Shown here: positions 17,185 through 25,737 of the stretch, one piece after another
Numbering within the stretch: position 1 is the stretch's first letter
How the letters are laid out: the number at the start of each line of letters is the position of its first letter
Assembly: GCA_052148435.1 (NCBI GenBank)
Contig: JBKQIF010000005.1
Coordinates: 20,506-84,505, forward strand
Direction of reading: 5' to 3'
Origin: JBEKYD01 sp052148435
Lineage (GTDB): Bacteria > Acidobacteriota > Terriglobia > Bryobacterales > Bryobacteraceae
Length of the DNA: 64,000 nucleotides
The notes under the pieces: model-generated
Seen by the model: only the letters and a program-made list of their open reading frames with translations
Database searches by the model: none
What the model was told of the DNA's origin: nothing
Made by a program: the position numbers and the translations under genes

Positions 17185-17967
17185 CTACTGCCCGTTCTTC
17201 CTTACCAGTCTGATCTCGAACAGTTTCGGCCATCTCTTGCCGGTGACGAAGAGGCGGTCGTGCTCGGCGTCGTAGGCGATTCCATTGAGCACGTCGGTTT
17301 GGCCTTCCACCCGGTCGGACGGGTCTAGCAGACCGGCGCAATCGATCCAGCCCACCACCTTGCCGGTTTTGGGATCGATGCGGGCAATCCGGTCCGTCAT
17401 CCAGATATTGGCGTAGATCTCGCCCTTGACCCACTCGAGCTCGTTGAGGTTCGTCACCGGCTCGCCGTTGGCGGTCACGGTGAGGCGGCCGATTTCCCGG
17501 AGCGTGTCAGGATCCCAGAAACGGAGCTGCGGCGTGCCGTCGTCCATGATGATGCGCTTGCCGTCCTCGGTCATCGACCAGCCTTCGCCGGGATAATGGA
17601 ATTCACTGCGCGTCTCGAAAGTATTCAGGTCGTAAACGAATCCCACCTGGGTCTGCCAGGTCAACTGCACCAGCTTGCCCTTCCAGGCGATGATGCCTTC
17701 GCCGAAATACTGCTCCGGGACCTCGTGCTTCTGCACTACCTCGCCGGTTTCGAGCCTAACCTTCCGGGCCGACGACTGTCCCTCCAGTCCCGTGCTCTCA
17801 TACAGGTATCCGTTCCGATAGAAGAGCCCCTCGGTAAAGGCCAGCGGATCGTGCGGATAGACGTGAACCACCTGGTAACCGTACTCGGGAATTGGGCCGC
17901 TGCCGGCTGGAGCCGCCGGTCCGCAAGCGGTTGCCGCCAGGGCCGCCGCCAGGATGAGGAAACGCAT
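17185..17967 (-). CDS. Glutaminyl-peptide cyclotransferase, lipoprotein
   Basis: A 260-residue beta-propeller QC of the plant/bacterial type, which turns N-terminal glutamine into pyroglutamate. It has a lipoprotein signal (LAATAC, Cys 15), so it is probably membrane-anchored outside the cytoplasm. Family motifs: FTEGLFY, YLYESTGLEGQS, LNELEWVKGEIYANIW, GIAYDAEHDRLFVTGKRW. Full length. A 74-base gap separates it from the M23 peptidase gene on the same strand. Confidence 0.9.
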   Translation of the reverse strand: MRFLILAAALAATACGPAAPAGSGPIPEYGYQVVHVYPHDPLAFTEGLFYRNGYLYESTGLEGQSSARKVRLETGEVVQKHEVPEQYFGEGIIAWKGKLVQLTWQTQVGFVYDLNTFETRSEFHYPGEGWSMTEDGKRIIMDDGTPQLRFWDPDTLREIGRLTVTANGEPVTNLNELEWVKGEIYANIWMTDRIARIDPKTGKVVGWIDCAGLLDPSDRVEGQTDVLNGIAYDAEHDRLFVTGKRWPKLFEIRLVRKNGQ

Positions 17968-18041
17968 AGGAACAGAATAACGGGAAAAGCCGTCCCGCGG
18001 GGCGGCGATTCGCGATTCGAGCGCTATCGGCGGCCGAAAAT

Positions 18042-18932
18042 TCAGAAAGGCAAATCGTTATGGATGGTTCGCGGAACCAGGGTAGCGTTCACCAGGTAGC
18101 GATACGGATTGACCGGTGCGCCGCCGATGCGCACTTCGTAATGCAGGTGCGGGGCGGTAACGCGGCCCGTGCTTCCGACCGCTCCCAGCATTTCTCCGCG
18201 GCGCACTTCCTCGCCGGCGTGAACGTAGCAGCGCGACAGGTGAGCGTAGTAGGTTTGCAGGCCGCGGCCGTGATCGATCACGACCAGTCTGCCGTAACCG
18301 CTTTCCATATCGGCGAAAGTCACCAACCCGTCGCCGGTGGCGCGCACGGGCGTACCGGTGGGAGCGCCCAGATCGACTCCCTTATGAAATGCGCCTTCCC
18401 CCGAAAAAGGATCGGTGCGCGCGCCGAATGCTCCAATCAGCCGGCCGTCCACGGGCCAGATGGTCGGCGGCGAAGCCAACGCGAAAGGAGACCGCGTGCG
18501 GCGGCTGGGCAGAGCCAAGGCGCTGGCGCTGCGCAGGTAGTTATAGTCTTCGACGCTTTCGGCGAAGGTCGGAACCAGCCGGCCCTCCGCGGAAATGTCG
18601 GAAGGACCCTCAAGCTTCTGCTTGATGCCGTAGGCCAGGGAAACTTCCCTGGCGTACAGTTCCAAACTGGCCAACTGCTGGTCGGTCTGGCGCACCTGCG
18701 TCTCCAGGTTTTGATAGCGTGCGCGCAGCACGTCGGCTTCGCGGCGCAGAGCGTTGTAGTTGGCGACCTTCCAGGCCATTCGGGCGTAACTGCCCACAAA
18801 ACCGAACAGGGAGAAACAACCGAGAAGTGCCAGAGCCAGTATTGCGTATACAGCGTGATGGGGAATCTGGACGCGCCGCAGCCTGCCGCGTAACGAATGC
18901 GCCAGGACCACGACGAAATATTCCTGCTTCAT
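18042..18932 (-). CDS. M23-family peptidoglycan endopeptidase
   Basis: A protein of about 296 residues. A short cytoplasmic N-terminus, one membrane helix (YAILALALLGCFSLFGF), a coiled coil (roughly residues 60-110) and a C-terminal LytM domain with the zinc ligands in FHKGVDLGAPTGTPV and HLHYEV. All four typical metal and active-site residues are present, so it may be an active hydrolase rather than an EnvC-type activator. I chose ATG 18932, which has GGAG six bases upstream; ATG 18971 is in frame. The likely role is cell-wall remodelling in the periplasm. Confidence 0.88.
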   Translation of the reverse strand: MKQEYFVVVLAHSLRGRLRRVQIPHHAVYAILALALLGCFSLFGFVGSYARMAWKVANYNALRREADVLRARYQNLETQVRQTDQQLASLELYAREVSLAYGIKQKLEGPSDISAEGRLVPTFAESVEDYNYLRSASALALPSRRTRSPFALASPPTIWPVDGRLIGAFGARTDPFSGEGAFHKGVDLGAPTGTPVRATGDGLVTFADMESGYGRLVVIDHGRGLQTYYAHLSRCYVHAGEEVRRGEMLGAVGSTGRVTAPHLHYEVRIGGAPVNPYRYLVNATLVPRTIHNDLPF

Positions 18933-19072
18933 TCCATTCTCCGGCCGGGCTTCCGTTTCGCGATCGGACAATACGCGACCTCCGCCCGCAAGGCGATTTC
19001 ATGAAAACTGCTTAATTAACGAAACTGGGAGTGTAACAATCGGCGGGGGGTGCTGTCAAGCTCGTTAACTTT

Positions 19073-19101
19073 TTGCAACTCATTGAAAAATTTAGTATTA
19101 T
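19073..19101 (+). promoter_or_regulatory. Sigma-70-like promoter ahead of the ABC permease
   Basis: TTGCAA (19073-19078) and TATTAT (19096-19101) are separated by exactly 17 bases in a locally AT-rich patch. Transcription would start near 19108, leaving only about five bases before GTG 19113, so the mRNA would be nearly leaderless. Confidence 0.55.
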
Positions 19102-19112
19102 ACGTTGCAGCC

Positions 19113-19928
19113 GTGGCTCGCCGACTACCTGGAACGCTATTTCTGCGGAATTTGATCGAGCGGCGCAGTTTGCTCTTTCAATTGGTTCGCCGGGACTTTG
19201 AGCAGCGCTTCGTAGGTTCGGCCATGGGTTGGATCTGGAGCCTGGTTCAGCCCCTGGTGCAACTGGGCATCTGGGTCTTCGTGTTCGAGTATTGTCTGAA
19301 GATCAAACCTGCCACCGGGAGCGAAGGCGCGGCGCCGTATCCCCTGTTTCTATTCGCCGGAATTCTGCCATGGATGCTGTTCAGCGAGACCGTGCAACGC
19401 TCGGCATCGAGTATCCTCGATCAAGCCAACCTGATTACCAAGACCGTATTCCCGGCTGAAATCGTGCCTCTGGCGGTGTTCCTTTCGACGCTGGTGAGCC
19501 ACGCTCTGGCGCTGGCGCTGATGGTGGCTGTGGCGGCCGTGGTTCTGCATCACGCCAGTTGGTTCCTGGTCCTGCTGCCGGTTTACACGCTTGCGCTGGG
19601 CCTGTTTGCGGTGGGAGTCGCGTGGATCGTCTCGAGCCTGCACGTGTTTCTGCGGGACACCGCGCAGGCGGTCGGCTTGATTCTCAACATCTGGTTTTGG
19701 GCCACGCCGATCATGATCGCGCGGGCGCAGTTTCCGGTCAAAGCCTGGGCGGTGATCGATTCCAACCCGCTGAGCTACGGCGTGCACGCCTACCGCCGGC
19801 TGCTGCTGACGAATCGCTTGCCGGACGCCGCCGATCTGGCGGTATTGACGGCCGCCGGCGCCGCCGTTTTCGTGCTCGGAGGCCTGTTTTTCCGCCACAT
19901 GAAGCGCGGATTCGCGGACGTCTTATAG
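19113..19928 (+). CDS. ABC-2 type transporter permease (polysaccharide export)
   Basis: A 271-residue membrane protein with about six helices. FQLVRRDFEQRFVGSAMGWIWSLVQPL and the late NPLSYGVHAYRRLLL are typical of Wzm/TagG-type permeases for O-antigen or teichoic-acid-like polymers. The frame is open from GTG 19050, but that start lies upstream of the promoter; GTG 19113 is preferred and remains uncertain. No ATPase (Wzt-like) gene is adjacent, so its partner is encoded elsewhere. Confidence 0.85.
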   Translation: MARRLPGTLFLRNLIERRSLLFQLVRRDFEQRFVGSAMGWIWSLVQPLVQLGIWVFVFEYCLKIKPATGSEGAAPYPLFLFAGILPWMLFSETVQRSASSILDQANLITKTVFPAEIVPLAVFLSTLVSHALALALMVAVAAVVLHHASWFLVLLPVYTLALGLFAVGVAWIVSSLHVFLRDTAQAVGLILNIWFWATPIMIARAQFPVKAWAVIDSNPLSYGVHAYRRLLLTNRLPDAADLAVLTAAGAAVFVLGGLFFRHMKRGFADVL

Positions 19929-19933
19929 CCGGG

Positions 19934-21424
19934 TCAAAGCAACAGGACCAGCTCGGCGATGGACTGCGGCGCCACCGATTCCAGCGCGAGATAGAGAGCA
20001 ATGACCGGATCGTCGCTCTGCCTCAAATCCTGGGCGGCTTTCTGCATGCCGGCCGGATCCAGGCGGACCCTCGCCAGCAGTTGGCGAATGGGAAGGAACC
20101 ACACGGCCGGTACACTGCGCGCCCCGCCGGACTGTTCCACATAGTCCAGCCACGCATGCGCTACCATTTCTTTGTCGTCCGGATCCCGCGCCAGTTCCAG
20201 CGCTCCGGCGTAGTTTTCGCATTTCTCGGTGAAGGTCTTCAGGCCGGCATCCCCCGCGCCGTCTTTCCAGCCGTGGGACACCGCGTCCAGGAATCGGCCC
20301 AGAGCGGCCCGCCATTCCGGTGTTCGACGCTGCGCGTCGGTGAGCACACCGCCTTTGCCATCGCCGAATAAAGCGGTATAAAGTCCGGCGGCCGCCTGGC
20401 AACCTTCATCCTGGCAGCCTGCCATGCCAATCGCGCTGCCAGCCACATGAGAGGGTGTGACTTCGGTCTCCGTCAGGGGCTGCAGCGGGCTCACCTGGAG
20501 GCGCTCGTTAAAGAACTGAATCGCGGCCGGGGACTGCGGATCCACGAAGCCGCCCACCATGGCCACCGGGGCCCCCGCCGTCACGGGCCGCTGCAGTTCG
20601 TCGTCGGCGCATCGCGCACCCGCCAGATGGTTGACCAGAAACAGCCGGTAACCTTCGAGCAGAGGCAAGCTGGAGACCGAGCGGCGCTGGCAGGCGTGGA
20701 CCAGCTCCTCGATCTCGGGCCCCAGGGCCGATTCGGAGGCGGTGAAGGAGCGGTCGTCGCCCGCCATCTTTCGCAATGCCTGCTGGAAGTCCGAAACCAA
20801 ACTCTGAAAGCCGCGGTCGTCGATCGTAAGACCGGCCAGCATCAGAGCCGCCGGCCCGGCTTGCTCGGGCGACGTCAACGCCGCCACCTGAGGATGGAGC
20901 AGCCGCAGGGCCTCTCCGCTTTCGGCTTCCCTGGCGGTATACGTTTGCCGCGAAACCTCGCCCAACGCCGCGTACAGGCGGTCCACATCGTAGGTCTGAA
21001 AGTCGTTGCAGGCCGCTTTGGGAACCTGGGGCGGCGGGATCTTGAGAGCCATCTCGCGCGCCTTCCTGGGGTCCAGGGGCAAGAGGGCTTCGACGGCCCG
21101 CAGCTCGAGCGACAAGGTATCCAGGTCCTGGTGGTAGGCACGAGCCAGGAAGCGCGCCGGGCCTGCCACACGGGTAATGACCACGCGCCGCTTCAGGGGC
21201 TGTTTGGCCTCGCCGGCCCGGCCGAAGGCTTCTTCCAGAAGCGCGATGCGTTTGGGCTTGTCCAGCGTATCGAGCGATGCCAGGCGGATGAGCGAATCGG
21301 CGGCAAATTCGCCCGGCGCCTTGCGGACCCGATCCAGCACGGAAACGATATCGGGGGCGGGGGTGGCCGCGGGCGCTACAAAAGACAGCAGCGAGGCCAG
21401 CGCAAGAGTTGTTCGGAGTCGCAC
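19934..21424 (-). CDS. Exported protein of unknown function
   Basis: A 496-residue protein with an N-terminal signal peptide (LALASLLSFVAPAATPAP). The rest looks mainly helical, with many Leu/Ala-rich helices, a scaffold-like pattern, but no motif I recognise and no catalytic signature. Cysteines are few. It lies 58 bases downstream of an Flp pilin gene on the same strand and may share its transcript. Function unknown. Confidence 0.75.
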   Translation of the reverse strand: MRLRTTLALASLLSFVAPAATPAPDIVSVLDRVRKAPGEFAADSLIRLASLDTLDKPKRIALLEEAFGRAGEAKQPLKRRVVITRVAGPARFLARAYHQDLDTLSLELRAVEALLPLDPRKAREMALKIPPPQVPKAACNDFQTYDVDRLYAALGEVSRQTYTAREAESGEALRLLHPQVAALTSPEQAGPAALMLAGLTIDDRGFQSLVSDFQQALRKMAGDDRSFTASESALGPEIEELVHACQRRSVSSLPLLEGYRLFLVNHLAGARCADDELQRPVTAGAPVAMVGGFVDPQSPAAIQFFNERLQVSPLQPLTETEVTPSHVAGSAIGMAGCQDEGCQAAAGLYTALFGDGKGGVLTDAQRRTPEWRAALGRFLDAVSHGWKDGAGDAGLKTFTEKCENYAGALELARDPDDKEMVAHAWLDYVEQSGGARSVPAVWFLPIRQLLARVRLDPAGMQKAAQDLRQSDDPVIALYLALESVAPQSIAELVLLL

Positions 21425-21482
21425 GTCAAACTATTTTAACTTCGACGGCGTGCCTCCGAAAAGGCATTGCGAGGCCCGGCGA

Positions 21483-21677
21483 TCAGCTTCCCGTCATCGC
21501 GAAAGAACCGGCCTCGTTGAGATTGGAGTTGGTTACGTTGGTGATCCCGTTCAGAGACGTATGAACGTTTGCCATTATGGCTGCCGATGCAAGGGCTATA
21601 AATGCGATCAGAAGAGAATACTCGATCAGGTCCTGACCGTCTTCCGCTTTCGAAAATGTCTGTAACCAGTTCCGCAT
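21483..21677 (-). CDS. Flp-family type IVb pilin
   Basis: A 64-residue prepilin. The hydrophobic helix follows GQDLIEYSLLIAFIALAS, the usual Flp processing region with Glu five residues into the mature helix. Start ATG 21677 is set by GGAGGG just upstream; the frame open to 21722 is ignored. Flp pilins build Tad adhesion pili, but no tad/cpa assembly genes are in the window. Confidence 0.88.
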   Translation of the reverse strand: MRNWLQTFSKAEDGQDLIEYSLLIAFIALASAAIMANVHTSLNGITNVTNSNLNEAGSFAMTGS

Positions 21678-21908
21678 GCTCCCTCCACCCCACATTAGAC
21701 TCCGGATGCGGACCGGTTTCAAGGTCTCAGTTCCGATTTGGTAAGAATTAGGCTGGATGCGTAGAACCGCTAATAACTAAGGCTAACATTTTGCTAGCTC
21801 AATCATTACTAATGATATGAGTTGGAGCTAACAATGGTAAGCATAAAACCGTGGAGAATCGCCACGAGCGCGGCCCGGCGATCGCAGCCTCAAGCCCATT
21901 GTCCCCTT

Positions 21909-21953
21909 CGTGGCGCGGACTCTCAGTCTGCCGCGCCCGGACTCGTCCCGGCG
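21909..21953 (+). repeat. Two-hairpin dispersed element, copy 1
   Basis: Begins CGTGGCGCGG, then hairpin 1 with ACT/AGT arms, a short linker, then hairpin 2 with CCCGGAC/GTCCCGG arms around a TC loop (one mismatch). Same architecture as 22082-22127 and, in reverse orientation, 31892-31942, but with different stem bases. Confidence 0.6.
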
Positions 21954-22081
21954 CTTGCGTCGCGTCGCCTGCCATGCCCCCGGCGAAAGCGAGGACCCCC
22001 GCGACTCCGGTTGCGGCCATGCTGCTTTTTGTGGGCAGGTTGTTCCGCCGGTGGATGGCGGGGCCAGCATCGGCTCCGGTT

Positions 22082-22127
22082 CGTGGCGCGGGCCTTCCGG
22101 CCTGCAGCGTCGGCTTTCGAGCCGACG
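22082..22127 (+). repeat. Two-hairpin dispersed element, copy 2
   Basis: CGTGGCGCG lead, hairpin 1 GGCC-ttcc-GGCC, linker TGCAGCG, hairpin 2 CGGCT-ttcg-AGCCG. The stems are perfect and differ in sequence from the other copies while staying paired. Confidence 0.7.
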
Positions 22128-22659
22128 TTCCGCACCCCCCAGAAATTCCGCGCGCCATTGGCGTGAAGCCCCGGCGCGGTCTTCCTTCGTAGCGCCGGCG
22201 ATCTTTTGTCGCCGGTGCTTTCGGTCGCAGCCGCGCCGCCCAGCGGGACAGACCAACGCCCGTTTTGTGGTCGAGCAGACCCCCTTTGGTCCGCCACAGG
22301 TATCTCACGTGACGAAGCGGAGCCCTGACACCACGCATATACCCCAGAAAGGCCGTTTCCGGGGCGCGAGCGCACTTTTTGGCCACGGCGGCCGGCCAAC
22401 CGACCCTCGGCAACGGCGCGCCGCCAGTTCACTCAAAAGAACGGCGTGTCACGGGATCTTTCCGGTTGTTGGACGGCTGGGCTGTTCGCACCACGAATCC
22501 GAAAGTGCTCCCGCAGCCCGTCTGCGCTGGCGGACGTCCGGGCCCCGACGCGTTTATCGTTCCTGATTCGGCCGAACTTTTCCATGCCCGTCCCGGCCTT
22601 CGAATCAGTCTGAGGCTACTACCCGCATCAGACGGGGGGAGCCGCTAAAATCAAGTACC

Positions 22660-23604
22660 ATGTCGAAACTTCGAGCTCGCGACTCCATGAAGCTGATATT
22701 GGCGTTGAGCGCAGCACTCCTGATTAACCTGCCTCTGTATGTCTACCAGAACGGCGAACGCTATCTTGCTACATGGGCCATAGCGATTGGCTGGCCGTTC
22801 CTCTTCATCGCCCTGATTGAGCCGTTCCGAAATACCGGTCGCCTCAAGCGCTTTCTTGAGCAGCGGAGCTTCAACGGGATGCTTTTCAGGGCAGTACTTT
22901 GCAGCCTCCCAATGTTTGTCACCAATGTTTTCGGTGCGGTCTCCCCGACGTTCTACTCTGGTGGCTTGCAGGTTGGAATGATGGTGGGGCTGCTTACGCC
23001 AACGCGATATGCAACCCTCGACCAGCCGCAGCTCGCCAGCAAACGATACTGGGTGTGGAGCACTGCAGTATTCGGAACGGCCCTGGGATTCGCGGTTTTC
23101 TTATTCGGCGGGCATACGTTCCCTGCGTTAGCCAAGGCCGTTGGCAGCGCGCTGGTTTATGCTGGCGGCTTATGGTTCGGTTTGTTGCTTGGAAATCAGG
23201 TGACACAATGGGTCGCCGCGCTCGCGCCGACATTTCGACTTTTGCGGCAAATGAGCAGGATTCTGTCGGCATTCGCCGTTGGTTATGTCGCAATCGTGGT
23301 CATATTCGCCACCTATTATGGAGCTACTTGGCGCCTGCAAGGTGCCGGCGCATTCACGGGTATACCCGCAGATCCGAACTTCGCCGTGTTCCTATACTTT
23401 TCCCTGGTAACCGCCACGACGGTCGGGTACGGAGACATTGTCCCGCAGTCGCTCGCAGCAAGATCGGTTACTGGTATTGAATCGTTGGTTTGCCTGGGGT
23501 GGACGCTCGTAGTCTTTGCTGCTCTCTCGGTTCGCTTCGCAACTTTCCTTCAGGCCGAGCAGTCTGCAAAGCCGGGCAGCGGGGGTTCAGGGCGAACTGG
23601 GTAA
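22660..23604 (+). CDS. Potassium-channel-like membrane protein
   Basis: A 314-residue membrane protein. Several hydrophobic segments occupy the first 200 residues. A C-terminal two-helix pore module follows (IVVIFATYYGATW, then pore helix and LVTATTVGYGDIVPQ), carrying the exact TVGYGD K+ selectivity filter, and then the last helix. There is no RCK regulatory domain after the pore, so it is not the usual Kch/TrkA-linked type. Start ATG 22660; ATG 22687 is an alternative. Lower GC than its neighbours, and between gene-free stretches, which hints at acquisition. Confidence 0.86.
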   Translation: MSKLRARDSMKLILALSAALLINLPLYVYQNGERYLATWAIAIGWPFLFIALIEPFRNTGRLKRFLEQRSFNGMLFRAVLCSLPMFVTNVFGAVSPTFYSGGLQVGMMVGLLTPTRYATLDQPQLASKRYWVWSTAVFGTALGFAVFLFGGHTFPALAKAVGSALVYAGGLWFGLLLGNQVTQWVAALAPTFRLLRQMSRILSAFAVGYVAIVVIFATYYGATWRLQGAGAFTGIPADPNFAVFLYFSLVTATTVGYGDIVPQSLAARSVTGIESLVCLGWTLVVFAALSVRFATFLQAEQSAKPGSGGSGRTG

Positions 23605-24036
23605 ATCCTTGGTTTTCCCTCTAGCGCCGAAAACGTTCAAGGCGATCCGGAGAGGTAGGCTGGACAGATCCTGGGAAGTCCGCTTGCGTCCGGAAATCCG
23701 GGCAACGACACGTGCGGAAGCACATCGCCGGGCCGAAAGCTGACGCCTGCATTGGTAGCGCTCGATTGCTGGCGCGAAATCCCCATGTGCTCAGGGATCG
23801 GGCACTTTTAGCCCATAACCAACTGATTCGGTGGGAGTTGCAGCAGATTCTCCGGATCGGTCCTGGTAAGTCCCACTCCATTCATCTTGAAACGCTCGAA
23901 CGATGGTTCGGCGTGAGCAGCTCCCGTCGGACGATGCCGCGGGCGGCCTTTTTTTCGATGTACGTTCCAGTTCCGCCTACAGCCATGTCTCCGTACCCCA
24001 CAAACCGTCCCGCCCGCGCCGTCCTACAATAAGCGC
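23605..24036. other. Gene-free stretch
   Basis: About 430 bases after the channel gene. Two opposing short frames (23621-23881 minus and 23712-24032 plus) are open, but their translations show no domain, composition bias or ribosome site that would support them. Confidence 0.5.
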
Positions 24037-24849
24037 ATGTCGAGACTGCTGACACCGGGCGCGATGATCTGCTTCCTGGCCGCTGCCGCGCGTCTGTGGG
24101 GCGCGGACAATCAGCTCACCACCCAGGAAAAAGCGGACGGTTGGATTCTGCTTTTTGACGGGCACAGCTTCGCCGGATGGGAAGACCCAGCCAGGAAATC
24201 TCCGACCGGCGATTCCTTCACCATTGCCGATGGTTGCCTGCGCGCCACGCCGCATCCCAGGATCGACGAAGACCTATTCACCGAGCGCACCTGGGGCGAT
24301 TTCGAATTCGATTTCGACTGGAAGATTTCGCCCGCCGGCAACAGCGGCGTGAAGTACCGGATTCAGGACCGCATCTTTCTGCTGAGCGAGCTCAAGCCGC
24401 GGTTCGAGGATCTGGCCAACGACTCGGCTCTCCACCGGCGTGCGGATCGGCCGGCCAGGGGGCAGGAGTACGTGGTGGGTTTCGAGTATCAGATCACTGA
24501 TAACGCCGCCAATCCCGACGCCGTCCGGAACGGCCCGCTGCACCGCACCGCCGCGCTGTACGACATCTCCGCGCCGCTCAAAGACGCCACCCGGCCGGTG
24601 GGCGAGTTCAATCGTTCGCGGCTGATCGTGAAAGGCAAACACGTCGAGCACTGGCTGAATGGCGAGAAAGTGGTCGATGCCGGCCTGGACGCTCCCGAGG
24701 TGGCCGCCGCCATGGCGAAGCGCTGGGGCGCGGGCACTCCGATCTACAAGCTGCTGGTCGGGCAGCCGCGCCAACAATGCCGGATTTCGCTCCAGAACCA
24801 TAACGATGAGGCATGGTTCAAGAACCTCAAAATCCGGGAGTTGAATTGA
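24037..24849 (+). CDS. DUF1080 exported protein (3-keto-disaccharide hydrolase-like)
   Basis: A 270-residue protein with a signal peptide (about 22 residues, ending near LWGAD). The concanavalin-like DUF1080 fold is shown by GWILLFDGHSFAGWEDP, DFEFDFDWKISPAGNSGVKYR and HWLNGEKVVDA. Family members act on glycosides, some as 3-keto-disaccharide hydrolases, but the substrate cannot be told here. Four bases separate it from the SDR gene, so the two may form an operon. Confidence 0.88.
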   Translation: MSRLLTPGAMICFLAAAARLWGADNQLTTQEKADGWILLFDGHSFAGWEDPARKSPTGDSFTIADGCLRATPHPRIDEDLFTERTWGDFEFDFDWKISPAGNSGVKYRIQDRIFLLSELKPRFEDLANDSALHRRADRPARGQEYVVGFEYQITDNAANPDAVRNGPLHRTAALYDISAPLKDATRPVGEFNRSRLIVKGKHVEHWLNGEKVVDAGLDAPEVAAAMAKRWGAGTPIYKLLVGQPRQQCRISLQNHNDEAWFKNLKIRELN

Positions 24850-24853
24850 TACC

Positions 24854-25642
24854 ATGCCGGGACTGGCTCTAATTACCGGGGCGTCGAGCGGGCTGGGCGC
24901 CGTTTTCGCCAAACAACTGGCGGCAAGGGGATACAACCTTTTGCTGGTGGCGCGGCGGGGCGATCGCCTGGAGGCGTTGGCGAAGGATCTGGGCTGGCAG
25001 CACCGCGTCCGGGTGGAAACCCTGGCCGCGGACCTTACCACGGCGGAGGGACTCGGCGCCGTTGAGCAACGCATCTATGCCGCCGAAGACCTGGAAATCC
25101 TGGTGAACAACGCCGGCTTCGGCACCACGGGCAAGTTCTTTCAGTCGGACATCGAGGTGCAGGAGGAAATGCATCGCCTGCACGTGCTGGCCCCGCTGCG
25201 GCTGACGCGGGCCGCGCTGGAGGGCATGGTGGAGCGCGGCCGCGGAGGCGTGATCCTGGTATCGTCGGTGGCCGCATTCCTGGCCGGGCCGGGCAGCGTG
25301 AGTTACTGCGCCACCAAGCGTTGGATGAACGCCTTCGCGGAAGGATTGTCGCTGGAGCTTGCCAGCGCCGGTACGCCGGTAAAAATGCAGGCGCTCTGTC
25401 CCGGCTACACCCACACCGAATTTCACGACCGGCTGGGTTTCGACCGCGGGCGAATTCCGAAGTTCCTGTGGCTGGAGGCGGATTTCGTGGTGGCGGAGTC
25501 GTTGAAGGCTTTCGACCGCGACCGCTTGATCGTAGTCCCCGGCTGGCAGTACAAACTGGTGGTGCTGCTCAGTAAGCTGCTGCCAATGGCGCTGCTGCGG
25601 GAGTTTTCGAAGCGCCAGCAGAAGGCGCTCGGCAGAGATTGA
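24854..25642 (+). CDS. Short-chain dehydrogenase/reductase
   Basis: A 262-residue classical SDR. NAD(P) site GASSGLG near the N-terminus, a basic pair (ARR) after the second strand suggesting NADP preference, NNAG, and the catalytic Ser-Tyr-Lys as VSSV, SYCATK. The C-terminus has an amphipathic stretch (YKLVVLLSKLLPMALL) that may touch the membrane, as in lipid-related DltE-like SDRs. The substrate is unknown. Confidence 0.9.
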   Translation: MPGLALITGASSGLGAVFAKQLAARGYNLLLVARRGDRLEALAKDLGWQHRVRVETLAADLTTAEGLGAVEQRIYAAEDLEILVNNAGFGTTGKFFQSDIEVQEEMHRLHVLAPLRLTRAALEGMVERGRGGVILVSSVAAFLAGPGSVSYCATKRWMNAFAEGLSLELASAGTPVKMQALCPGYTHTEFHDRLGFDRGRIPKFLWLEADFVVAESLKAFDRDRLIVVPGWQYKLVVLLSKLLPMALLREFSKRQQKALGRD

Positions 25643-25737
25643 AAACCAAGCTCTCTCAACCCAAATTCCACAGCGCCCCGGGGGGAGCGGCGCCGGCGAA
25701 GTGGAAAGCTGACCGCCGATCGCGGAGAGCTTTCGAG

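Larger units (their letters stand above)
21723..22659. other. Repeat-rich gene desert
   Basis: About 940 bases with open frames in all directions but none with protein-like features. The left 100 bases are AT-rich. From 21840 on it is built of GC-rich dyads, including two copies of a two-hairpin element listed separately and a related single hairpin at 22192-22222 (GCCGGCGA ... TCGCCGGT). I see no gene. Confidence 0.6.

Noticed and set aside
23712..24032. 106-residue plus-strand frame after the channel gene
   Set aside because: No motif, competing frames on the other strand and no start signal.
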